Below, piece by piece: positions 46,901 through 60,700 of a stretch of 64,000 nucleotides of DNA; the first letter of the stretch is position 1, and each line of letters starts with the position of its first letter. The notes beneath the pieces are model-generated. The model was not told the origin of the DNA. It did not search any database and was given only the letters and a program-made list of their open reading frames with translations. The translations under genes and the position numbers were made by a program. The stretch is from Litoditis marina (lineage: Eukaryota > Nematoda > Chromadorea > Rhabditida > Rhabditidae). The DNA lies in NCBI GenBank assembly GCA_964036275.1, contig OZ038433.1:18172257-18236256 (forward strand), in the 5' to 3' direction.

Positions 46901-48766
46901 AACGAACAAATTGTCAAGGAGATTGGCAATCATTCTCTAGGTTATTCACACCCTTTTTCAAAACTTTTCTAGGAATTGGAAAGTGTCACATTTCGCGAAA
47001 CACAGAATCAAAACCACGAAAACCATAGAAATTGCTCAGAAACTATTCTTCCTCAAATAAAAGGTCATAAACTACCCAGCTATTCAGTTAAAAACCTCGT
47101 TTCGGTTACTGGGTTACTCCTTCACAAGTCACAACCCTTCTTTCGGTATTCCACACTATTCCAACCCCGTTAACCCCTCCAACTCTCCATATTTTGCCCT
47201 GGCTGCCCCCTCTTTTTCTTCTAACAAGGCGCTGATAAGCTTGTCGCGTAATCCCATTTCACACCCTTTTTCCGCCTAATTTCACACCCATTCACATCAA
47301 AACAATTTTGCGGAAAATTGTACAAAAATAAGACATTATAATCACCGCCTACGCCATATCAGGTTCGCACCAGGAACAACAATTATAGTGGAAAAAGCTC
47401 ATTTGAAGAATTACATTATGATGATGTAATTATGTAGTTACTTAATTAACATGTAATGATGTAGGTCGAAAAAGACTGAAAGAGTAAAATGCCAAAATGA
47501 GAACGAAGGAACTATGCAGGTTGCAGTTGGTTGGTTTCATTCAAAGAAACGCAATGTTCGCACTAGTAAACTACAATATGCATTTAAGCGACATTCAGAG
47601 AAAACAAAAATGCAACCATTCCGGCAGACACCAGTGAGATGTGACTACTCTTCCAAAAAGGTAGCCGTTTTCCAGCTTCAGTAAGGGAAACAATATCATT
47701 CACAGGTGGGATGCCACGGTCCACTGACGGGGGACCCTTAACTATTTAACAGACTGGACGAGAGGGGACCCATAACTATTTGACAAATTACCCATTTTTT
47801 CTGATTTTTTTTTATAACTTTTTGTATTTTTCAGCGGGAGGGATCATTAACTCTTTAGACCCTTAACCAGGACTATCCCACATACGATATCATTTTGTAT
47901 CAAAATTTAGCGGGTTTTCTGATATTGTCGAAAATGGAGCTGTTTTAGAATTGCATTCATGATGAGTTACTGGTGAAAAAACACAGCTCTCAGCTAAAAT
48001 CCTCGAAAAATCAACTACCCGATCAACTATTGAATTTCCTCTACGATAAAACGTCCGAACTTCTTATACAATAATACAATACTTAATTGTTGTCCGTGAA
48101 TCTTCTCATTTTCAAATGATGCCCCGTTAGCCTCTACCCAGCCAGAACATGAGAGAACAGCCCCCTACGTCATCATCAATAATGGATGAAGGTGTGCCCA
48201 GAGGAGAGAGATGGAGAGGGAGCGAGAGAAGGGGGGGGGGGAGAAAGAGCACATAACAGTTAGGTGTGACTATTTTTCCGCTTTTTCACTTGAAAACGTG
48301 AAACTTACTGCTATTCTATTAAAAAATAGGCAATTTTCTCGATACAGGCATTTTTGTGGCTAATTGAACAACCTTGTTGGTGTGCAATGTGCATACGTGA
48401 AATAGTTCCGAATCGGGGCGAGAAAAGTGAGCATGAGCAGCCCCAAAAGTGAGCATGAGCAGCCCCAAAAGTAAGCAGGCCCGAAAACACAAATACTAGT
48501 AATTTTGCCTAGAATCTTCAACATTTACCCCAAAAAGTGATCATGGCACAATCGTAATCGGGCAAAAGTGAGCATCAGCTAATATCGGAGAGAGAAAGAG
48601 AGACCAACCTGTAGTGTGATGATGTCCGCCTCGTAGTTGCGTATCTCCTTCATAATGGCCATCTTCCTGTATTCCCAGTTGAGAGCCCAGGAGGGACAGT
48701 ACGAGTACTGATTCACCGTCGCGTACTTGTCACACAACACGTTGTAGCAGAGGGCCGTGAACGTGG
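34978..48766 (-). CDS. ccr-4: C-terminal nuclease part of the deadenylase (exons 7-14)
   Basis: Exon 7 (48609-48766) reads FTALCYNVLCDKYATVNQYS then CPSWALNWEYRK. Exon 8 (45025-45179) starts EVETEQFHLLFQ, and its donor AA/GTTCGT restores KFEMERE in frame with exon 9. Exon 9 has EHMLNRVMPRDN, exon 10 AHIHWDPEFCDVKLVQTMML, exon 11 LICGDLNSLPDS, exon 12 VSRKHVDLKGF...FTNYT, exon 13 LDFKGMIDYIFSTPQSL, exon 14 GFPHPHVPSDHIPI and a low-complexity tail rich in Gln, Pro and Ser to the stop at 34978. Confidence 0.92.
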
Positions 48767-51700
48767 CTGAAACATACAGTCGATAAGCATCTAACACATA
48801 TGTCTGCTACTTTTTCAAATCCGTAACCAATCCATTTGGAGAGCTGGAAAGCTGTCTGCTGCTTTTTCAGTTAAATCAATACGTATCTTATACATGTGGG
48901 GAGCTGTCCGCTACTTTTTCACTTTGTCATTTCAGACATAAACTAGCTCCCATAGAAGATTGATTGATAGCCAAGTACGCAATTGACAGATAGTTTTGTT
49001 GCGCAACGCGTTTTCTCCCTGGATTGCGGTTGTCCAGAAAAAAAAGAAGGAAAAACAGACTGAGAAAAGACCTAGGAGTGTAGCACAGAAAAAAGTACAT
49101 TCTGTTCAATAGTTCCCCAGAAACAGCAGTAATCCCTTCATTTCTATGAGCAACAGTTTAGGTGTCCTTTCCAGACTAGACAGCAATGGAGCGGGAATAA
49201 TAGGGGGAACGCAATACAACCCTCTCTCTCTCTTCCCTAATCCCCCCAATTGCACCTTTCACCTACCAAACGAGTTACGCGCAATTGAAACTACGGAACA
49301 GCCAGAGGGCCAACCCATTCAAACGCATTAGAATACTCGCTCAAAGTATTACAAACATTTGGTGAATGAGCATAGTTGCGCAGTAGACTTGTTGATTCAA
49401 GTTTACCATGGCAATTTCGTAATGTGAGCACAGCATTTAGGATAAAAACAACTTTCGATGTAGCAGAGAGAACAAAATGCAGCCGACGTGCATACTAAAT
49501 ACTCTTCGGCTCACTAGCGGATCAGAAAATATGTGGGACCCTTCTTTTGAGTTAATCAGATCATTTTGGAACTATGCTATATTGTTGTGAATCAGCAAGA
49601 TAAAATTTCTCCCTTGTAATAGAATCTTTATTAGATTCGATTAATATCTTTCGTTATCGGTACCTATTTGATGTCCGGTTTGTATTCATAACAAACGTTT
49701 TTTGCCTCCCTCTTTTCTCCCGTCCACCCTCTCAATAAACAGCTGATAATGGCCGTAAACAGGTGGTGTTCGCGCGGCGAAAAACAGTTCAAGGAAGGTC
49801 GTTTCATGACGCGGCGCCCGAAAACTTGAAACCGTCCACTTTCCACCATATTAGCCACTCAATTGGATAATCGACTACGGGGGAGGGGATTACAAGGGGA
49901 GAAAGTCATTCTCAACATTCGATTAGAAAAACGTCAACTCATTCATGGAAATGACAGCATTTTTCGAACCCGGAACAAAAACGACAAGGAAACTATTTGT
50001 AATGATAAAAATGCCGTTTTGCTCAGAATCGGACATAAAACAGCTGTAATGGCTGTAGGTAAACAGAAGAGCGAACGCGTTCTCTCAATGTTTGCGACCA
50101 ATGGAAATCAATGATGAAAAAGTTACGCCAACAACCAACATCGTTTTTTTCAGACTAAAACGCGGTGTCGCATTTTTTCCATTAACTAGTCTAAACAGAG
50201 GAGTTCAGCTAATACTCATAATCATAGAGACTATGATTTACCAGTGCATTATTCTACTTAAAGAAAACCAGTAAATTGAAGAAAACTCTCTGTCGATAGG
50301 TTATTAGAAATTAGAACCTATCGTGCCCCCGACAAAAGTTTCCGTGCAAGATGCAAAACTCTCTACCCCAATGTCTCTCTCTCTCTTCCCTCCAACCCCC
50401 CCTCTCTCTCTCCCACATGACGTCATTCGTTCTCCCACGACGATCGCGGCACCGTGCCCGCTCCATCTTCAACTCCCCCTAATCAATTATGACCATTAAC
50501 AGGAGACAATTAGCCGCGGCATTACATGGATGGAACTTGTTGCCACCATGCCCGCGCCTAGCCCAGGTTGCCACTAGAACTAGTTCCCCATTGTTCCATA
50601 TCTACACGGAAAAACACCAAAACATACACAGATGGTCACGACGCATTAGTAAGGTCCAACTGTTTTTCAAAAACAACCCGTTTTCGACTGAAAAATAAGC
50701 ACATTGCATGATTTTGTCAAGATAGTGGACCCTGTTTTTGAATAATTCTGATTAGTTAGCCAGGGTTGTCAGAGCATACTAGTCACTCATCGCAGTACTG
50801 CCTACTAATACTATTTCCAAGTGAACAGCGCATGTAATCTTTTTTCCATCCCTGAAGCCACCTATCCGGTTACCCGAAAAATGAACAGCGAGCAAAATCA
50901 GCTGCTGTCGGAAAATCCCCACTTTTTACAGATTTCGAGATACTAGGTACACAGATCACATAGTACTATTAATCAGAATATGTTAGCACGGTCAAAATAT
51001 CATATCGTTTTTGAGCCCCTCAAACTGAATTAAAGGCGAGCGTGTTGAATTCGTATTGTCCAACTCAAAACTCGATTAACAACCCCAGTTGAAATCATGA
51101 ACTCAGTCTAACCGCAACACGTCATGTACCCCGTGTATGTGCATAGACCCCGACAACATAATCCCCATTATACGGGCCAACTGTCTGGTTTCGCGTCCCC
51201 CTCCTTCATTGAATATGCCGACTAGACGTCATATTCCGTGTTCGGGCTACACTGTCACACAGGGAAAGGACAAAGAGAGACCAATGAATTTACATTGAAA
51301 TCAGCGACCATATTCGATATTTTTGCAAATTTGATAAGAATTCGGCTCATTGAGCCTGAAAACGTTCCCACGGAAGAAAACATGTTAGTGAATACAACCA
51401 CAGAAGTACTTTTTAGTGGCTTAACGCTAAAACGATAGCGTTACCAGTTCACAAAAACACACTTCTAATAGTTTGAAGCCTACTTAAATTCAAATAGCTG
51501 TAAACCCCCTGTAGAAGCCTACTTAAATTCAAGTACACATGCCCAAAATTTTATAATCAACTAAGTAACTGAGTATAAGTATATTCAGTGGACGGTGAGC
51601 GTGCGTCACATAGAAAAATCCCCCGATTTAATCAGGAAAATTTTATTCGAGTCATCTTAATTCCATGTTACGTGAAAAACAAGAGGAAAAATCATCAAGT

Positions 51701-54700
51701 GTTTGATTCTTCATGTATAATCCCCCGTCTATTGTATATATCGTGTTTGCACCACAATCCAACATCACAAGCATGTATCTGTGTCAATCTATCATCATGT
51801 TAGTTGTGATTAGTTCCTTGGTACACTGCCTGCTTGTTATCTCTACATCTGTGTATTAATCATCCTAGCCCCCAGGGGGGATACAGGGGGAAGAGATAGG
51901 GCTAGCGAACGGCTAACTACGCCGCGCGCGAGAACCCGTCATATTACATGGGAAGGCGAAGATCAGTTCAGATAAGCCGCGCCGCTAGAAATAACTGCGG
52001 AGAACCAGAAATTATTGCAAAAAAAAGAACAGCGACGAATAGCAAGAAAAAGGCGCGAAACGCACTGAAAGACTAGCAAACTTCAAGACATTTTCAGGGA
52101 AAAAAAGAGAACTATAAAAAATCATGCGCTTGAACTTCAATTTCAACTCAACTACAAATGTGGATAGTCATCTTGTGGTTTGTGACATGCGTGCATACGC
52201 CTTAAGAGAAATGACTCAGCCCCGGAGAAATAAACAAACACATAACAAATTTATGAAAATGGACGGAAAGGTGGTAAAAAAACGTACCTATGGCTCTATC
52301 CGGATCTGCGTGTCGTATCATAACCCAACTTCGGTCGGGGGGAGGCGCCGTGTTTACTGCAAACAAACAAATAAACAATGAGTTGACACACAGAAAAAAA
52401 GAAATTTCTCTAAAAAACCGAAAATTGGTTTATTCACACCTTTTCGCTTCTTTCTCCAATTAATTTTTCTCTTATAATGTACATGGATAAAGTGGAGTTT
52501 ATCCGTGATGTTTAAAAGTTAATCCCATGATAACTCCGTTTCCCAATCCCAACACAAAATAAATAACATGTCAATTAATGATTGATCTTCACTCGAATCT
52601 GTTTTGTAGTATTTTTATTATTATTATTGTACACAACTTTCACATAATCACGCTCAAATTTTTTTGACCACTGGTCTGTTACATAATCCCAGTTTTAGTG
52701 AAAATAACGGGAACTAAAAGGCACCACAAATCATTCCTAATCTTCAATGGCTGTCTTATAGTTCATGACAACATCACTTTAACATTATGATTTAGATTCT
52801 ACACCAAACGAGAGGAATTGCCAACTTCATCTCCCTCTCAATAACCCCCCCCCCCCCCCCAACCCTCTTCCCAAAACAGGTGACATTAATATAACTCTTG
52901 TTTTGAATGTTTTCGTATTTGTAACCGTCATTAGTCATACAAAGACGGTTAATCCTGATTAAAATGTCATAGAACAATGGTTTACCGAGTAGAATTACAC
53001 ATCAAAACAAACATGTCATGTTAATCTACCGCTCCTGTTTAATTATACAACACTCATACAAATTTTATAATACAAGAGTCATATCTCATATTCTCCACCC
53101 TACTTAAAAATTACTCAGATTCTCGGGAATTTGCGAGCAACCCACGCATCCCAAGTAAAACACACGTTATGGTTATATACGCCATCATGCGTCAAGAAAA
53201 AGCGTTGGTTCAGATAAACAAGACAAGAAATATACATCAAGTTCTGATTAATCAAGTAAAAGGTGAATAAGATCGACTAGTGGGTGGACGTTGTAAAAAC
53301 TGAACAGTTTACTCTGCAAACAAACAGTTTTTCAACGTGTAGCTAATTCTAACCATTGAAATTTGAAATCCATCAATCTGAATGACAGCTCATTCTACCA
53401 ACCAGTTGACTACAATCCACCCAGCTAAGAGACGAGAAGTGGCAACCCCTGGACCAAAAATCTACAATCTCTCCCTCCTTCCCACACACGCTGTCTCTCT
53501 TTCCGTAGTCTCTCACCCTCTTTCTCTCTCTCCTCCCTATAACCCACTCTCTGTCTCCTTCCTCCCTCACACCCTCTCTCTTTTCCTCCCTATAACCCAC
53601 TCTCTGTCTCCTTCCTCCCTCTAACCCTCTCTCTCTCTCTCTCTCTCTCTTCTCCATTCAAAATGCGGAGATGTAGATAAGAAGAAGAAGACGTTCGTTT
53701 CGCAGTCAAAACGAGCCAGATCCGCTGTCCTTCAAGCGCCGCAAATTACTGCACCCGATCAGCATCCGCTTACAAACCAATTCAAACAAAACCACAATTA
53801 GTCTACTAATTACTTACTGGTTATCATTATCATAATGGCACAAGATACAAAAGTTGACCTGAGGCAATACGATTCAATGTTATATTGAAAATCACAAATT
53901 TCAGCATGAACAGGGACCTTAAACCTTGAACTTTGGGGCAACTACAAAGCTGCTATTGACAGCCAGTGAAAAACAAAGGTTACATGAGATCACTACAAAT
54001 TAGGCTTGCTACCTATTTTCAACACCGAGAACTTTGCTCCCCTTGCACCACGGACCTCAAGTGTCATAACTAGGCAATAGCGATGAAATTCCTTTCGAGC
54101 ACCATGAAAAAGTCTTCCAATTGATTGGTTTGTTTCGCTCCCCTGACTTGGCATTCAGCCAAGGAGCCCCCCTCTCAACTAATTAGATAATAGGAAAAGA
54201 TGTTTCGATACAACTCATCCCCCGGGAACACGGCTAATGGAGCAGAAAAGAAAGAAAGGAAAATGAGCAGACCCCCCAGGAAGTAAATGGGACAATTTCC
54301 CCTAAACTACCGGTAATCGACACCAAATTATGCGTACTAGGTACTATATAATCGTGATTTCAAGTATAATCAGAGTTTGGTACCCATGCGTGAATAGTCA
54401 GAACAAATCAGCAGACGGGTTTCATATCTATCCAAACTCATTTGAGATGAAACGTGAAAATTTCACACATTTATGCTGTTATATCCCGAAAACTAGTCAG
54501 ACATCAGTTATGTCAATGCCCTCATGTCAGCTTCTCTAGGGCTTTTCGAAGGAAATTTGCATAATTCCCCCAGGTTTTCCCTGGCCGCCCTTTATGTTGA
54601 AAAGTCAAGGACGCCGCGGCTCACAATGAGAGAATGGGAACAAATTCGAGGGGAGGAGGGCAATTCGAATGAGTGCGGGTCGACCATTTCGGTCAAGGCC

Positions 54701-57700
54701 GAACCAAAGGCTTTTCCCTCGACCATTCAGAGATACACAGTTGAAATGCCGTAGATCAAAAATGAACTTGAAACATGATTATGTGAAGGAACTAGAGTTT
54801 TTCCCCTCAAAACTATATTTTAGCAGTGGGAGTGACTTTCAATTAATAACCAGTAAGTTAACGAATCCTATTCCTATACCTTCCTTTTCCACAAATGCAT
54901 TTGCTAGATTGAAAACTGTCTTATCACTAAATGTAATACGCCCACCGTTATTCAGATTAGAGCCGATTAGATTCATAAGCCACCAAGAGCGGTATACAGC
55001 TGGCACGAAAGAACAGTTTTTATATAGAAAAAACATCATTTCTGTACACACTATCCTGATTACCTTATAAGCAAGCTACCGACCACCAAGAATCATCACA
55101 ACCAAAACCCCTTTCCCATACCCCGGTAAGGTCCGTCTAAGCGACAATAAATAAGCCGTTTTTTGATGTAAACACGGTAACATTCAGGATTTAAACTCAA
55201 AAGTAGACTGATTTTCATCTTTTCGGCTAAAAAGTAGTCCGTTTTTCGAACTTTTCTGACTATTCGGACAACCTTGCTGGTGAATGCCCTTTCCCTGAAC
55301 GATAACTATAAACGATTATTATTATTACACGCAACTAGCCGGTTTTCCATAAAAAAAAAGTAAAAGTGTCAAATCGGTTTTAGCTGCTTAGCCAATGTTG
55401 CCAAACTATAACGTTAACATTGTCGTCTGATTTCTACACGTATTTGCAGGCCAGAATCAGCGTAAACAGCGCGTAGCACTTGAGTGCGTGAAAAGTGACC
55501 TCTTCAGGCGTGACTCGCACTCTCACACTGTTCAAACAGGAGCCGGACGGGGGACCCCCGTTCCCCCATTGTGACATGACTGGCCGTGTGCAAGTGGAAT
55601 TAATAGCTGCTTCTGCTGCAACACCACCACATTTCAACATCTACCCAGACAAAAGTTGAACAGTTCCAGTCTACTATCTACAAATGTATACCGAGCAAAA
55701 ACTCCAGGGAATGTTCACGAATACCTAAAAACCAGCTTCCTACTTTCCCCCTTAACCTTTAATTGACAACATTTCATAGAAGAACAATATTGCAACTGTA
55801 CAATCGAAAATTACCAAATGATACCTGTAGAATCAGCATTCGAGGAATATCTGGAGCGAGGAAAAACAAAAAAGTCGTCATTGTCCTGACTAGAAATAGA
55901 GGTATTTAGCGGCGATGAGCCGGGCGACGAAATAGAAGTACTTGACAAATCAGCCGTCATTAAGGACAATAGGTCAGTCGAATCGGGAGAGGAGGAGCTG
56001 GACGAGCTGAGGGTCATGCTCGGCGAGGAGCACGAACTCTGCTGGGGGTATACGGTCAGTTCGGGGGCCGTCTGGTACACAGATATGAGGGTATGGTTAC
56101 CGTACTCGTTGAGACCCTGCGTCATGTACAGCGGGGCCCGTTGACCTCTATCCGAGTAGTACATTCCCATCTCGTGACGACGGGGCTGGAATATGGAATA
56201 GGGAAGGGACCGTCGGGCGCCCAACGGGGTTCGCATCATATTCTCCTCGTCCTGGGGGGACAGGACCCCGGAGCCCATTCTCGTCATCTCGACAAAGTCG
56301 CACAACTGGGAGGGCTCGGGGGCACCGCCGTTCAACAGGGCCCGCTGGCTGCTGCGACGGTTCTGCAGTTCGGCCCATCGTTTGGCGCGGCGGGCAAACC
56401 GCTTTCCGGTTCCCTTGGAGGGCGGTCCATTGGAAGGGACGCGGTCCCTGTGGGGAAGGGACTCGGGAAGGGACTTCTGACGTTCCGAGAATCGACGAGG
56501 CCCCGACAGTCGATACAGGTCATCCGACATGAGGGGAACCTCCTGCTCAACACGACATGGCAGCGGAATGGAGAGGTTGGAGGGGAAAACGGGGGGAGAA
56601 CACTGCGTTTCGACAGAATACGGAGGATCAGTGCAGGGCGTGCGACAAAGTGCCCAACATAGGTGGTAGAACCACCCGCCAGGGGGCGGGGCCTGTTCGG
56701 GACAGCTGATCGCTAGGCCACGCCCCCTTTCAACGGGCCGACACCCAGGGGGGATCCCTGTTGCTATTGTCCAAGGGCAGCAGGGTCAGCCGTTTTCGGC
56801 AAACTCATTTTCGGTAACTTATATCGGAACTAGTTTCTCAAGATAAAACAAGAAAGTTTACTGAGAAGAGTCACACCTAATTATTTGTACGGTTATCGGT
56901 AAAACTTCCAAAAAAGATTGTTCAGAGTGTCTACGCGTTTGAACATACATACAAACCCCGAACAGTTTTAATATATACGTGTTCCAGCATACTACAACAC
57001 ATCTTGGACAGCTGCGAAGAGGAATATGAAGCAAGTCCAATAAAATAATGATCGGTCTCACGTACTAGAATCACTCAACGTCAAGGGTTTTTCTAACAAT
57101 CGGAGAGAAAGGGCACCCTTAATGGATTAGAGACTCCTAGGTTTCCCCGATTGTTTGGGAGATAAGCTAATCACTCCAACCACCCAGAAAGACTAATGAA
57201 ACGGCATTGTGATCTCTGTGATTGAAGTTAAACGTCCATAGACCTAACAAGATTCGACTATTCCTTCAAACCCGTAAAACCTTTGAAGTTTCATAAATCT
57301 TCATTGCAAATAGCTAACTTGTCGGGAAAGGACGCATGAAAGGTAACCGTTTTCTGGATATCTGGTAGTATGCTTTCTGCTCAGACAAAACACATGCGTC
57401 GGGCAGTTGGACAAACAAGTCATGTGGAATAACTCCAAATAGAGCTGGAACTGAACGGCAAGTTTTTTCCCACGATGAACAATGATCCGTTATTCCCAGT
57501 TCAAGTGAAACGGCTTCCTTGAGCTATTCCATGGCCGAGTGGTTAGAGTGTTGGTTGATGTCATACGATCATTCGTTCGATTCGCTCGTTTGCCAAAGTA
57601 TGTGCTAACCAGTCACTTTCCAATTATCCATCTCATCGTAACAGAGAAGTTTAATCTCATAATACTCCATATCCCGAGAAAAAGCATTCACGTGTAGAGC

Positions 57701-60700
57701 TGTTCAAAGACCACTAAGGAAGTAAATGATAAGAAAGAGAAAGACATAACTCAGACACTATTAACTTTTAAAAAAAATTAATCTCTTACTGTTCAAAATG
57801 TTCGTATTGCTTGAACTTCTGCTCTAAAACTTCCATTCACAGAAAGTACACTTTGTAAAAGTAACACACTGTCCTTTGTAGTTCCAGTTTCATGATCATG
57901 ATGGGAACAATCATGACATTCCAAAACAAAACACTCCAGGGTTGCTTCCTAATGGGTTTACTGTACCGAAAATAGAAAACAAACTCCCCCCCCCCCACCC
58001 CCCCCCCCCCCCCCTCTTATCAGGTAATAACAATCTTGTTGTTCGAGTGAAGGTCAGTTCTCATAAGAACTTGTTTACCGATTCGTTCAAACTCGATCAT
58101 GTAAACAAACTGTATATGAAGGGGGGGGGGGGGGGGGGGGGGGGGGGGTGGGGTGGTGTCAACCACTAATGAAGACTGAACAAATATGCGTTTTTGTTCA
58201 CTAGAAAGTAGAAAGTTCCGAAGCAGCAAATCATATTTTTATTCTTCATTCTCTGATACCCGCATTAGCACGCAATTCCAATCTCACATTGAAGAAAAAA
58301 GAACACTAAACTGTCAGTTATCACTAATTTTCCCATGCCAATATCATACTGACAAAAAACACAAGTTAGAAGCCAGCACTCACTCTTATCATACTAATGA
58401 CAACAAATAAATCAAAGTCGTACCAATCTGTTCTACAGAAAACATTCGCTACCCGATACGAAAACAAGTTTATATATTTTCTAGTAGATACCCTCGTCCC
58501 ACCCATACCCTAGTTGAGTTCTCCGAAAAACCAGAAAAAAAAACGATAAACGAGCTTCTTTTTCTCCGAAAACGAGAGAAATAGTCCACTTTCGATACAA
58601 AATCGTTAACTCAAGCTAAAAATAGACTACTTTTTGTCGAATAGTCGGACCTTACTGGTGTATGGTCCCACCGTCAAAACTACCAAAACATGCATAACAA
58701 CGTTCCTGTTAGTATGGCTAGTTTTTCACGAATCAGTCCAGCCAAGTTGATCGCCTAATTGGCTAATGTGAGACGACGGAGAGTACGGCCGTTTAACACT
58801 CCATATGCCATTAGCCATTCGCACAATTAGAGAAATACAGTTTTCAGGATAATCATGAAAGCGAAAAAAGGAAAAAACATCCCGCCTAATGTGAAGTGAT
58901 AGAGAATACACCACGTTTCACTAATTAATATGGAAGAAATTAGAATCAGAACAGGCTGGATCCAGTTTACTGTTAAGAATGGCGTCCGTAACAAATCATG
59001 TCGTCGAAACACAAAACACATAAACCAACTCCGGTGATCAATTCAATAACCACTACCCCTTACATACTAAAATGAAACTTTTCCGAACAGCCAGAATCAA
59101 TGCGGACTCTCCATTCGCTAGAATCGGCAAATTTGCCTAAATTTCATGCAAAATCCCAAGTTACATATTATTTTTGTGCATACATTACATGGATTTAGAC
59201 TTTTGAGGCCGGTACCCCACCAAGAAATGTGACGCGCGACCCCTTTTCCTCACTGAAAATCTTAGGATTTCAATTCGACTAACAATAATATGATCATTTT
59301 CATATTGAACTGGGACCCATCTATGCTTATAATGTTTACCCGAAACGGCCGTAACCCCTCCGCCAAAACCAGGCTAAATTAGTTGAGGAATAGTGGTGTG
59401 TCGGTGACATACCAAACAAAAACAGTCCGTGTTCCGTTCCGTTAAGTCATATTTCATAGTCCACATCAAAAGGTCCAAATTTACTAAAGTCTGCCGGTTA
59501 ACAGGTACTGATGTAATGAAAGCAAAACTGAGTTGACAAAAACAAAGAGCACTAATTCTAACTACTCAATCCAAAACACAAAGCACCCAGTACACATTGT
59601 CTTCTCCCTCTCACACACAGACGCCTTCTTCTAGAAAGATACGAAAAAAACCTAAACTACGATTTTCATACCCAACCCACTCTACCACCGCCCGGGGTAC
59701 AATGTTCAAACTACTAGTAACTCCTAGATACCAATTAAGCGCTCATACACTAGAGCTTCTACGACCCTCATTTCCTCCAGTAAAGTATGAAATCCCACCG
59801 GTGAAGTATGATGTATGAACAAACAACTGACTTGCTAAGTGATCGAGTAAGAATTGAAGCAGCTTCGAGGATCCATTAGTTTCGTGGTAGATCTTGCTAA
59901 TCTCCGGCGAGAGCGGGTTGCCTTGCAGACCTGCAACAAGGCAACAAGATATTCAGAGGGCAAAGACACCTACAACTTAAACTGTGAAACGCAGCTTTAT
60001 AGTCATATTTTAGACTGTAAATTTGGCTAAAAATGTTTTTTTTTCTCTTCAACGTGGATGGACAAAATGTTTTGGAAATAACGAGAATGGGCGTTTAATC
60101 GTAAGAAATGTTCCTTTTTTAACAGTTACGCCTAACTCGTGTGCAAGAAAATAGGTAACATTAAAGATTGGTCAATGAAATTATTCTCGTCTAATAAAAA
60201 CACTTTCCGCTTCGTTAGGACCGAACTTGAACGAATTTCCGGTTCGGCCAGTTTTTTGTCTGTCTCTCAAATGCTACTTTCCTAGCTCTACCTAGCTTGA
60301 GCAACAAGAAAATTGAATATGAGAGAAAGCCAACTATCCAACAGTAAAATTCCTCCGTTCCAGTAAGTAGTAATAGTTCTCACCATCGGAAACTTGACAA
60401 GCTGAGAGTGAGCGAAAATGAGAAATACTGTGGGTCAAACAGGCTTTCGAATCAAACAGGGGGAGAGCTTTTGGAAAGTAGTAAACCCGATACTTTACTT
60501 GTAAGCATACACCAGCAAAGTTGTCCGAATAGTCAGAAACAATTCGAAAAACGGACTACTTTTTCTCCGAAAATAAGAAAATCGGTCAACTTTTGATGGA
60601 AAAATCATGAATTTTCACGTGTTCACATCTAAAACGGACTACTTTTTGTGGCTCAGTCGGACCTTACTGGTGTTTACTTGTAAGTGAGTGTACTCTCTTC

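Noticed and set aside
53373..53657. Open frames on both strands
   Set aside because: They are driven by CCTCCCTATAACCCACTCTC repeats and (CT)n.
53735..53775. Short minus-strand frame in a GC-richer patch
   Set aside because: 18 codons only, with no splice context tying it to the deadenylase gene.
56093..56662. 189-codon plus-strand frame
   Set aside because: It is the antisense shadow of the GC-rich minus-strand exon candidate; composition and splice signals favour the minus strand.
57527..57592. tRNA gene
   Set aside because: A and B boxes are present but the stems do not close. The same holds for 7177-7250, 41323-41402 and a weaker match at 23515-23570.
58020..58229. Coding frames over the Gly/Pro runs
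   Set aside because: They are produced by the poly-C and poly-G tracts.
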